From Poa pratensis (taxonomy: Eukaryota; Streptophyta; Magnoliopsida; Poales; Poaceae), in assembly GCA_947311845.1 (NCBI GenBank), contig CAMZMU010000096.1:11622910-11686909 (forward strand): DNA of 64,000 bases. The letters run 5' to 3'. Position numbers and translations under genes: made by a program. Positions 1 to 8,223 of the stretch are shown here, piece after piece (positions within the stretch are counted from its first letter, which is position 1; each line of letters begins with the position of its first letter). The notes beneath the pieces are model-generated. The model did not search any database and was not told where the DNA came from. It saw only the letters and a list, made by a program, of their open reading frames with translations.

Positions 1-870
1 GTTCCGGCACGCTGCCGGGACGGGGAATTGCCCCCAGAGCCATCTCCATCGACGCCACCGCCATCTTCATCGCCGTTGCTGACTCCCATGATGAGGAGGG
101 AGTAGTTTTCCCCCGAGGCTGAGGGCTCTACCGGTAGCTATGTGGTTTATCTCTCTCTCCCATGGTGTGATCTTTATGTGATCATGAGTATGCTAGTATC
201 GCTGAATTCATATGTAATGTTTATGCTACTCAAGTGATTTTATCTAGTTCCCGGAGTCATTGTGATAACACGGTATCAAGGTGACAGTGTGGGTACTTGT
301 GTTTGACTCTATGAATAATTTAGATATTTATCATGGCTTATTCTTGGGAATTGTGGTGTTTGTTTACTCAGACTTTGAGGAGTGCTTTTGCATCCCTACG
401 CATAGTACTCTTGTGTCACCAAGAAGGAGAATAATCCCGAGTAGCACTTACTTGCGTTCAGTTGTGCTAACATGTTGAGAGATACCACTAGTGAAAGTAT
501 GATCCCTAGGCCTTGTTTCTAAGCATTGAAACACCGTTTACAACAAGTTCTGCTACATGTTTGCTTGCTGCCATTTTTATTTCAGATTGCAATTACTACT
601 TATAATCATCCATATTACTTGTATTTCACTATCTCTTCGCCGAACTAGTGCACCTATACATCTGACAAGTGTATTGGGTGTGTTGGGGACACAAGAGACT
701 TCTTGTATGTCAATTGCAGGGTTGCTTGAGAGGGATATCTTTGACCTCTACCTCCCTGAGTTCGATAAACCTTGGGTGCTTCACTTAAGGGAAACTTGCT
801 GCTGTTCTACAAACCTCTGCTCTTGGAGGTCCAACACTGTCTACAAGAATAGAAACGTGCGTAGACATCA
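1..870 (+). mobile_element. 3' part of an LTR, cut by the window start
   Basis: A non-coding stretch ends in the dinucleotide CA at 870, exactly where LINE protein sequence begins (871). The last ~150 bases (text such as TTGAGAGGGATATC, GATAAACCTTGGGTG and GGGAAACTTGCTGCTG) resemble 3' ends of Triticeae gypsy LTRs, and similar wording recurs near the end of the solo LTR at 32155-36977. No coding sequence is visible. I read it as a solo LTR, or the 3' LTR of an element lying upstream, inserted in the LINE. The matching target duplication lies outside the window, so the insertion cannot be proven. Family name not assigned. Confidence 0.6.
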
Positions 871-1323
871 AAGAGCAGAGTGCCTTTATGCCTGGGAGAC
901 TGATCACCGACAATGTTTTGCTTGCCTATGAAAGTATCCACTACCTTAAAAGGAAAAAGGGGAAGACTGGGGCATGTGCTGTCAAGCTTGATATGGCCAA
1001 GGCGTATGATAGGGTGGAATGGACCTACCTGAGAGCAATCATGCTTAAATTGGGGTTCTGTAACCAATGGGTGGACAGAATCATGGCATGTGTGGAATCT
1101 GTATCGCTGTCTATCCGGGTGAATGGGAAATACTCGGAGTTCTTCAGACCATCCCGTGGTATTCGTCAGGGGGATCCTATTTCACCTTTCTTATTTCTTT
1201 TATGTGGTGACGGGCTCAATTGTATGCTCAAGTTTAGTGGCCCTGCCTATATTTCAAGAGGCGTGCGAGTTGGCATTCACTGCCCGTGGATTTCTCACCT
1301 ATTGTTTGCAGATGACTGCCTTG
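871..1323 (+). pseudogene. LINE reverse transcriptase, N-terminal block
   Basis: The frame reads [14 protein letters not shown], then [27 protein letters not shown] and LLFADDC. These are the plant L1-type RT landmarks, including the catalytic ADD of the FADD box. The block stops exactly at the CACTA insertion after codons for DDCL. Joined to the block at 2866 (after removing one copy of the TTG duplication), the frame reads on as DDCLVFSQASAAGANRL, which matches the expected RT. The protein would copy LINE RNA at a nicked target. It is broken here by the insertion and by downstream stops. Confidence 0.85.
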
Positions 1324-1962
1324 CACTAGTACAGAATTGGCTATTAGTGGCGCACCAATTTGGAATTCTGTGCTGGGTGCGCCACAGAATTCTCGCCACT
1401 AATTTTTTTTTCTGTGACGCACCGACAGGGTGCGCCACAGAAAGACTCCGATTTTTGTAGCGCACTACAAACCCATGCGCCACATAATCTTATTTTCAGT
1501 TTAAAAAAAAAAGCTGCCAGCCACGGCCGGAGACGGAGCGAGCGCAGCTCCGCCTCCACCGCAGCGGGCCAGCAGTCCGCCGCCGCCTGGACCAGCAATT
1601 CGCCGCCACCGCTGCTACAGAGAGGCTCGGGTGGGGATACAGAGAGTGCCACTTGGACGTTCTTGTGGAGCTCGAACCCACGGGGAAACGAGAGCTGGAA
1701 CGAGAGCATGAGGAGGCGGAGCAGGCGGTCGGTGGCGTCGGCGCGGGTGGCGTTGACGGCCTGCGCCTCGTCGAGGTGGAGCGCGCTGAGGTGGTGGCTG
1801 GGCGAGAAGGTGACCGGGTGGTCCGAGAGCTCGAAGGCCGTCGACGCCGTAGTGGCGGAGGAAGAGTGGAGGTGGTGGGGAGGGGAAGGGGCGAGGGGAA
1901 GGGGCCACGGGAGTCGCCCACCATCTGGCCCGTCGGGATCCAGCCGGTGCCCCTCTCCTCCA

Positions 1963-2105
1963 GCAATCCACGGCGGCGAGCAGACAGTACACGCCGTCGT
2001 CGTCCATCGCGACGAGCAGGTTCCTCGCCGGAAGCGTCAGCGCTGTGCCCTCGTCGCCGCCGAAGTGGAGCGCCACCGTGGGCACGGGCGGCTGGCGGAC
2101 TCGCC
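1963..2105 (-). pseudogene. Captured aspartic-protease (A1) gene fragment
   Basis: On the minus strand one frame reads VPTVALHFGGDEGTAL, LPARNLLVAMDDDGVYC and LLAAVD. This matches the C-terminal lobe of nepenthesin-type A1 aspartic proteases (pattern P-x-hydrophobic-HF-GG, LPxxNhh, GxxC). Neither catalytic Asp motif nor the usual downstream IIGNxQQ motif could be followed, so it is a fragment. It sits in the GC-rich core of the CACTA and is probably transduplicated from a host gene. The rest of the core stays unassigned. Confidence 0.5.
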
Positions 2106-2503
2106 GGAGACGCGGGGCTGGTAGCCGGTGCGCTTGGCCAAGGAGAGGGGCTGCGGCGGCGGCGCCGGGGGCCTGGGGCCTGGGCGGGCGCGGCGAGGCA
2201 GTGGGAGAGCGCTGCAGAGGGGGAGAAGGACGGGGAGAGGAAGGCGGAGAGGACGGGGTCGGAGGCGAAGGCGTCGTGCGGGGAGGCGGGGTCGGGGGAG
2301 GAGGAGGCGGTGGGGGAGGAGACGCGGCGTGGCTGGGGCGGCCATGGCGGTGGCCGGCGCCGAGGCGTGCGTGCGTGCCCACACGAAGAAAGAGAGAAGA
2401 AGATAAGGCGTGGGTGTGTGGCGTGGTGTTTTTCTTTCTTTTTCGAAAGTGTGTGGCGTGGGTTTGACCAGTGAGTTGGATCTAGATCTGGATCTGGGAT
2501 TTT

Positions 2504-2828
2504 CTGTGGCGCACCATGCCACATGCGCCACAGAATTTGGACTTTCTGTGGCGCACGGAAACACATGCGCCACAGAATTGTAAATTTATGTGGCGCACTG
2601 GACTGGGTGCGCCACAGAAATCAGAAATTCTATGGCGCACGGGGCTAGGTGCGCCACAGAAATGTGAATTTCTGTGGCGCACAGGACCTGGTGCGCCACA
2701 GAAAGCCATATTTTTGTGGCGCATTTGGTTTTCGTGCGCCACAGAATTCCAAATTTATGTGGCGCATGCAAAACCATGCGCCACAGAAATAATTCTGTGG
2801 CGCACCAATTAAGGGTGCGCCACAGAAT
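2504..2828. repeat. Subterminal hairpin array of the CACTA element
   Basis: Eight successive units of ~40 bp each contain a forward TGTGGCGCAC-like motif, about 10-12 variable bases and then its reverse complement GTGCGCCACA, so each unit can fold into a hairpin. Three more degenerate units lie at the left end (about 1345-1475). In CACTA elements subterminal repeats are transposase-binding sites; that role is inferred here. The paired, palindromic layout is more regular than usual. Confidence 0.85.
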
Positions 2829-2865
2829 GCCAACCTACCTATATAGGGTTTCCCTACTAGTGTTG

Positions 2866-4863
2866 TCTTCTCCCAAGCTTCGGCTGCTGGGGCTAATAGG
2901 CTGCGGGATATTCTCGAAAACTACGAGAAGGGTTCAGGCCAACTGGTAAATAAGAGCAAATCTGCGATTTTCTTCAGTGCCAATTGTAGCCAAAAGGTGA
3001 GGCTTGAGGTGCACCACGCTACTGATATCTTGGTGGAGGCTCTCGGGAGAAATATTTGGGTCTGCCCACGGCCCTTGGCCGCTCCACTTTGGAGGCCTTT
3101 GAGCATCTTCCTACAAAACTCAAGAATCTTGTGGCTGCTTGTGGCTCTAAATTGATGAGTGCAGCGGCTAGGGAAACTCTGGTCAAGGCAGTGGGTCAAG
3201 CTATCCCTACTTTCTCGATGAGTTGCTTCATGCTCTCGGCCAAAACATGCAAGAATATCACTAGCATCCTTGCTAAATTTTGGTGGGGAGATGACGAAAA
3301 GAAATCTAAAATGCACTGGGCTAGTTGGCCCAAGCTTGCTATTCCTAAATGTGTTGGTGGCATGGGTTTTAGAGAGATTAGAAAATTCAACCAAGCTATG
3401 TTGGCTAAGTAGGGGTGGAGGCTTTTAACTAAACCTGACTCTTTATGTGTGAAGGTATTGAGTGGCAAGTACTACCACAACAACAATTTCCTTCAAGCAG
3501 GTAAAAAGAGAAATTCTTCCCATGTGTGGCGGGCTATCTTGCATGGGCGAGAGGCTCTAAACAAGGGGCTTATTAGAAGAATTGGAGATGGCGATTCGAC
3601 AAGGGTGTGGACTGATCCTTGGATTCCTGGGAGTTTCGGCCATAAACCTACCTATCGGCCTAGTGCTGCTACTGCTGAGCGGGTTAGTGATCTGTTGGTG
3701 GATGGTAATGTTGAATGGGATGGACAGAAGGTAACTTCCAATCTGGCGCCTGCTGATGTGAAAAATGTCTGCAGTATCCCTCTGGGCAAGTTCTCTGAGG
3801 ACTTCTGGGCATGGGCCCCTGAAAAGCATGGTTGTTTCTCTGTCAGATCCGCTTACAAACTGCTGATTGAAGCGTGGATGATCAAAAGGCGTCTAGTTCT
3901 CGTGGTGAGGCCCATCATTTCTATGTGAAGTTATGGAAGCTCAAGGTACCCCCCAAAGTGAGATGCTTCTTTTGGAGGGTGCTTAAGGAATACATCCCTT
4001 GCCGTGATATTATGAAGAGAAGACATATTGAAAGAATGGCTACCTGTGAGATCTGTGGTGGTGGCGATGAGACTATTCTCCATGCTCTCACCAAATGCAC
4101 GCTTACTGGTGTCAAATTTCCTGTTTTGCATCCGGAGTCTTGGGCAGCTGATCTCATTACTTGTAGAGCAACATCTGACCGGAAATCGTGCTTGATCCTG
4201 TGTGGGCTTTGGGCCGTGTGGAGTGCTCGAAACTCTCTCAAACATGGTGGCAAGGGTAAGCCAATGAAAACCAGTGTGCAATGGGCGGTTGATGTCGCCT
4301 TTGACATGTGGAAGGCAGGTTCTGAAACTGGTATGGTTGCCAAGGTTAAAAGTCGAGTGGGGTGGAAACCGCCTGAGGGGGATGTTGTGAAGATCAATGT
4401 TGATGCTGGATTCCAACAATATACTCTCCAGGGTACCTCTGGCTGTCTCATGCGTGACTGCTCGGGGGTTTTGCTGCAAGCTAGATCAAGGTTCTACCAT
4501 AATGCTGCTAGTGCTCTTGCTATGGAGGCTATTGCCCTTAGGGATGGTGTTAAAATGGCCATCGATTTGAGGAAGACCAAAGTTCAATTGGAAAGTGATG
4601 CTCAGGTGCTTGTCAATCTGTGGACAAAACCTGGTGAAGACAGATCGGAAGTGGCCACCATCATGAAGGAGGTCAAGGAGTTGAGTAGGGTTTTCTCTAG
4701 TATTCATTTCAATTTTGTTCATAGGACAGCGAATGTTGCTGCTCACCTGTGTGCAAAAAGTGCTAGTGCTGATAGGCAAAGGTGTACTTGGGTAAACATG
4801 ATTCCAAGGTTCCTTACTGATTGCCTTCAGCTTGATTGTAACCCTACTGGTTTCACTGAATGA
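2866..4863 (+). pseudogene. LINE RT C-terminus, zf-RVT and RNase H
   Basis: This continues the reverse transcriptase after the CACTA. It first reads VFSQASAAGANRLRDIL and later AKFWWGDDEKKSKMHWASW and GGMGFREIRKFNQAMLAK, followed by an in-frame TAG near 3412, where families usually have Gln. The zf-RVT region is at about 3925-4110 (VPPKVRCFFWRVLK; CEICGGGDETILHAL). A C-terminal RNase H starts near 4380 (VKINVDAGF; ESDAQVLVNLW; HRTANVAAHLCA) and ends at TGA 4861-4863. Frame changes near 3050 and 3900 as well as the stop show decay. The RNase H fused after zf-RVT is typical of one group of plant LINEs. Confidence 0.85.
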
Positions 4864-4892
4864 ATTGTTATCGAATCGCAAAAAAAAAAGGG

Positions 4893-5060
4893 AAACAAGA
4901 CCCAAATCACATACAATGCAGGGTTAATTTATGGGAACCGGCAAAATTTCCATACTTAAGCAGCGTAGCACGTATAACTTGTAGGAAAAACCTGCGACAT
5001 TCTTTTCGGATTAGAGGGAGTATATGTTATGGCCTATTGCGCTTGACCTGGGATCTGTAG
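4893..5060. other. Short spacer, probable 3' UTR of the PGG gene
   Basis: It lies between the LINE tail and the stop codon of the minus-strand PGG gene. A fragment reading GATTAGAGGGAGTA (near 5010) resembles the end of a Stowaway MITE. Nothing else is recognisable. Confidence 0.3.
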
Positions 5061-5666
5061 TTAGGTTGTGGTGCGACTACAGCAGAACACTTGGGCGATG
5101 CGCTTGCGGTACTCCGGGCGGAAGTGGGTGACGAGCCAGAAGAAGGCGAGGACGCCCGCCCAGACGAGGATGTCAAGGGACAGCGGCGTCCTGTTCCCGG
5201 ACACGACGAACGTGAGGATGAGGCTGGAGTAGGCCACCACGAACGACCACCGCACTGGCGGCGAGTCCACCGCCATCCGCATCAGCAAGCTCAGCGTCAT
5301 CAGCATCGAGCACACCAGCCCCATCCAGCTCCCCACCATGAACACCCAGTACCTGGCCGTGTGCAGGTCGCGCATGATGGGGTCGCCGGCGCGGAACAGC
5401 CTGCCGTCATGCAACATGGTCTCCTGCCAGTACCCGCCGGGAAGGTTGGTGCCGAGCTGGTACGTGAGCGTGGTAATCAGCGTGGCCACCACCAGCAGCG
5501 TGTTGGCGTCGTTGCCGGCCCAGGTATTCGGGAGGTGCTGGTGGTTCACAGCCGAGTCACCGCCTGCTAGTTGGCCCATCTCCACGTCGCCCGCCGGACA
5601 CTCCGTGGCTGGGTGAACTCGAGGGTGATCCATGCTAGACGCCGAGGAGGGAACTCGATCGAACAC
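5061..5666 (-). CDS. PGG-domain membrane protein, intact single exon
   Basis: A 201-residue open frame. After a ~45-residue hydrophilic N-terminus comes NDANTLLVVATLITTLTYQ and then TNLPGGYWQ, the PGG signature of the plant PGG domain (PF13962). Four hydrophobic segments follow the domain pattern (about residues 54-72, 106-127, 139-156 and 163-180), and it ends in a basic tail, FRPEYRKR. The domain usually follows ankyrin repeats in plant membrane proteins; here no ankyrin repeats precede it, so this is a PGG-only protein. Function is unknown; it is probably an integral membrane protein. The first ATG (5666) is used, but an in-frame ATG 11 codons later (MDHPRVHP) is equally possible. A TATA box lies ~115 bp upstream. 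No disruption is seen. Confidence 0.8.
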   Translation of the reverse strand: MFDRVPSSASSMDHPRVHPATECPAGDVEMGQLAGGDSAVNHQHLPNTWAGNDANTLLVVATLITTLTYQLGTNLPGGYWQETMLHDGRLFRAGDPIMRDLHTARYWVFMVGSWMGLVCSMLMTLSLLMRMAVDSPPVRWSFVVAYSSLILTFVVSGNRTPLSLDILVWAGVLAFFWLVTHFRPEYRKRIAQVFCCSRTTT

Positions 5667-5779
5667 GAGGAAGAATCAGTATTTCGTTTTGGTGACTTGG
5701 ACGAGATGTGAGTAGCTCGATCAGTCAAGTTGTGGACTCTGGTTATGGAGGGGAGTGAGAGGGCCAGATTATCCAGGGA

Positions 5780-5789
5780 ATATATATAG
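5780..5789 (-). promoter_or_regulatory. Probable TATA box of the PGG gene
   Basis: Read on the minus strand, TCTATATATA lies ~115 bp upstream of the first ATG of the PGG gene. That leaves room for an 80-90 nt 5' UTR. It is the only TATA-like sequence close to the start. Confidence 0.5.
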
Positions 5790-5821
5790 ACTACTCCACT
5801 TCTCCTGGTCAGGTCAACCAT

Positions 5822-6067
5822 GCATGCAATGTTGCGTCTTCTCGTAAAGCGCTAACCGTGTCGTTGGCGACTTATTTCTCATATAGAAATCTCCTATCTA
5901 GAATCTAACAGTATAATAAAAATCTCCCAGTGGTGTATCGAGAACAAAGAATCAGTACTGCGTTTCCATGTGCCGCGCGTGTTGACGAGTTCAATAAAGG
6001 TAAAATGCAACGCCCCCGGTGCCCGTCCCAAATGAAATAGAACCATGTATTTGCTACATCTGACTGA
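5822..6067. other. Intergenic, nothing recognised
   Basis: AT-rich upstream flank of the PGG gene. No open frame, repeat or transposon end was found before the element starting at 6068. Confidence 0.4.
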
Positions 6068-7177
6068 GGGTTTGTTTGGTTCTGCTTTTCTAACCAGCTT
6101 GTGCTGTCAGGAATCTAAAAGCTAACCAAAGGGATAATTTATCAAAGCAGATTTTTGAAAGCAGCCAACTTCTCATACTGTATTTTCCACAGCAGGTGTA
6201 GGGCTGCTTCTACTGCGTTGTGTCTAGAAAACTGGCGAGTATTTACCCACCAATGCCACGCGTAAGTGAGCATACCGCTTCGTTCTAATTTCTCGCGCAT
6301 CCATCGTAAGCTTGATTCATATTCTCCACGCCTCCAATGGCATCACGATTCACGGGAGACAAAGCCACCAGGGGTTCCCGCCGCCGCTCCTTCTGGCCGG
6401 CCGACTCCGGCGGCGCGCGGCCTGTTCCGGCCGGTCGACTCTGGCGGCGCGCGGCCTGTCCCTTTCCAGCCCCTTCCGCCCCGTCCTAGACTCCTCTGCA
6501 CCTGCGGCTGCCGCCGTGGTCTAAGTTCCAGCCGGTCGCGATCCATATTCCCCACTGCCAGATCTAAACATGGTGCTTTGAGGTGCTATTGGCTACGCAT
6601 GTGCTCGCCGCCTCCATTTTTTCTTTTCCTTTTGCCGCCTCCATTGATCGACAAGGCAGAACAAGTACTTGCCGAGGCACATGTACGTATGAGCTCTTTC
6701 ACAAAAAATAAATATACTACTATACGTATGAGTTAGCTAGATGACTAGGAAACAATGATCGATCAGTCTTGCATCCCTCGGATACCTTGCTCCATTCGGC
6801 CAACTCCGGCGAGGCATGGTGGTCCGAGATCTCCGGCGAGGTTCCGGCCAACTCCGGCGAGGTGCCGGTGAGACATGAACGGTCCAACGAACTCAAGCGA
6901 GGTTTCCGGCCAACTCCGGCGAGGTGCCGGTGAGACACGAACAGTCCAGCGAGCTCAGGCGAGGTTCCGTCCGGCCAACTCCGGGGAGGCGCAGCGGTCG
7001 GAGATCTCCGGCGAGGTGCCGGTGAGACACGAACGGTCCAGTGCACTCAGGCGAGGTTCGGCCAACTCCGGCGATGCTCCGACGAGATTGGCCACAGTTC
7101 TCAACTCACAGCAGTTTTTTCACAGCTCACAGTTCACAGCAGCTTTTCTAAAATCCACAGCTGAACCAAACACACCC
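6068..7177. mobile_element. Non-autonomous TIR element (PIF/Harbinger-like)
   Basis: The left end reads GGGTTTGTTTGGTTCTG and the right end is its approximate inverse, CTGAACCAAACACACCC. The 3-bp duplication TGA flanks both sides (6065-6067, 7178-7180). GGG-TGTTTGGTT termini with 3-bp duplications are typical of PIF/Harbinger (Tourist-type) grass elements, although TGA departs from the usual TTA/TAA. The outer parts contain CAGCT/AGCTG-rich inverted text. The middle (about 6350-7080) is GC-rich with an internal tandem repeat, suggesting captured and amplified DNA. No transposase is present. Confidence 0.65.
6795..7085. repeat. ~64-bp tandem repeat inside the TIR element
   Basis: The phrase GCCAACTCCGGCGAGGTGCC plus GGTGAGACACGAACGGTCCA, then CAGGCGAGGTTCC, recurs about four times with small changes (starts near 6797, 6849, 6908 and 6973, with a decayed end near 7055). 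It yields no long conserved protein in any frame. A minisatellite expansion of captured GC-rich DNA is the simplest reading. Confidence 0.7.
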
Positions 7178-7180
7178 TGA

Positions 7181-7780
7181 GTCTGCAATAACTTGTACTA
7201 GGCTCCAAGCATATTAAACGAGGACCGAACTACCAAACGGTACTAACCGAGACCACGCCATGTTATGTATTAATTTTTTAGGGCCAATCCATGTTCTGTT
7301 GGGATACGCCGAGTGGAAGAAAGGCCGTTTATCGTGGCCCAACCCAATGCTGCGCAATCGGCCCCAACATGGCAGCATGTGCGTTAATCTCAAGTAACAC
7401 GGCCCACGTAGTGTAGGAGCCCACTCAGGACGTGTATGTGTATTAGGGAAAGGTTAAAAAGAAATCGTTTTATCTATCGTAGAGCACAAACAAAATAGAA
7501 AATGTGAACAGAAAATGTAGTAGAAGTATACGGGAATATGCGGAATACAAGTACACAGAAGTCATAGCATAAAGTGCACACAAAATTCGGAGCACAAGTA
7601 CACGAATGGATGAGTATAAATACACAGAAATCGCAGTCAAAGGTATAAAGAAGTCAGGGTAAAAGTACACATGTGAAATACAAAAAAATGGTCGCGCTAA
7701 ATACACAAATACACCGCTCGAAGTACAAGCCCTTACCTTTTTGGAATACAAAACAAAAGTTTGTCAAAACTTATCACCAT
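7181..7780. other. Intergenic, weak internal repetition only
   Basis: Between the TIR element and the MULE. A region at about 7490-7700 repeats short phrases such as AAGTACACAGAAGTCATAG and AAATACACAGAAATCGCAG in degenerate form. No gene, RNA or transposon boundary recognised. Confidence 0.35.
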
Positions 7781-7787
7781 GGGTTCT

Positions 7788-8073
7788 GATTTTCACAAGA
7801 GTAAAATTCATCAGAGGTCACTGTATTTTAGGCCGTTGCTCGCCGCTGTCACCGTACACAGACATATGCAAATTACGGTCACTCAATACGCGGCGGTGCA
7901 TCGTACAAGGTCACCTGCGAGGCCGTAGCGCGGTATCTGGGGGTTTGTCGGAGAGTGGAGCCCACTGTCAGCCACTGTCGGAGTCGTCGATGTGAGCGTT
8001 TTCTGGAAACCCCCCTACTTCTGTGCGGGACACACGGATGAGACCCTCCGCCACCGATCTAAAGTGAGCGCAG
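7788..8073 (+). repeat. MULE left terminal inverted repeat
   Basis: Pairs with 13383-13669. Shared stretches include CATCGTACAAGGTCACC, CGGAGAGTGGAGCCC and GACACACGGATGAG, with scattered substitutions throughout. MULE TIRs usually carry the promoters of the internal genes; that role is inferred. Confidence 0.85.
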
Positions 8074-8223
8074 AGCTCGTCGTCTTCTTCGTGTAGAGGT
8101 AGAAGAGGGAGGAGAAGAGGGAACGACGCCGCTGCGGAGGAGGCTTCGCTGGTGGGTTGGTCTTGTTGGAGAGTTTTTCCCGAGCGCGCGGCGGCGGCGG
8201 CGGCGGTGGTCGACGTGGCCGCG

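Larger units (their letters stand above)
1324..2862. mobile_element. Non-autonomous CACTA transposon in the LINE
   Basis: Both ends open with CACTAGTA (1324-1331; reverse complement at 2855-2862), the hallmark of the CACTA/En-Spm superfamily. The 3-bp direct duplication TTG lies at 1321-1323 and 2863-2865. Removing the 1539-bp element and one TTG restores the LINE reading frame, so the boundaries are secure. Subterminal arrays of a TGTGGCGCAC / GTGCGCCACA motif lie at both ends. The GC-rich centre (about 1510-2480) is unrelated to the ends and looks captured. No transposase is present, so it would need one supplied in trans. Confidence 0.9.
871..4892 (+). mobile_element. Degenerate LINE (non-LTR retrotransposon), 3' half
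   Basis: Two blocks, 871-1323 and 2866-4892, form one LINE interrupted by a CACTA element. In order they carry reverse transcriptase, a zinc-binding region of the zf-RVT kind and a plant-type RNase H. The stop codon near 4863 is followed by an A tract (about 4880-4890), the expected LINE tail. The 5' half (endonuclease, ORF1) is missing because an LTR abuts at 870 and the window starts there. Nonsense changes make it inactive. Confidence 0.85.

Noticed and set aside
1496..2566. Long minus-strand open frames across the GC-rich CACTA core (up to ~350 residues)
   Set aside because: They are low-complexity Pro/Arg/Ser translations of GC-rich DNA, and several frames are open at once. Only the short protease-like segment has family support.
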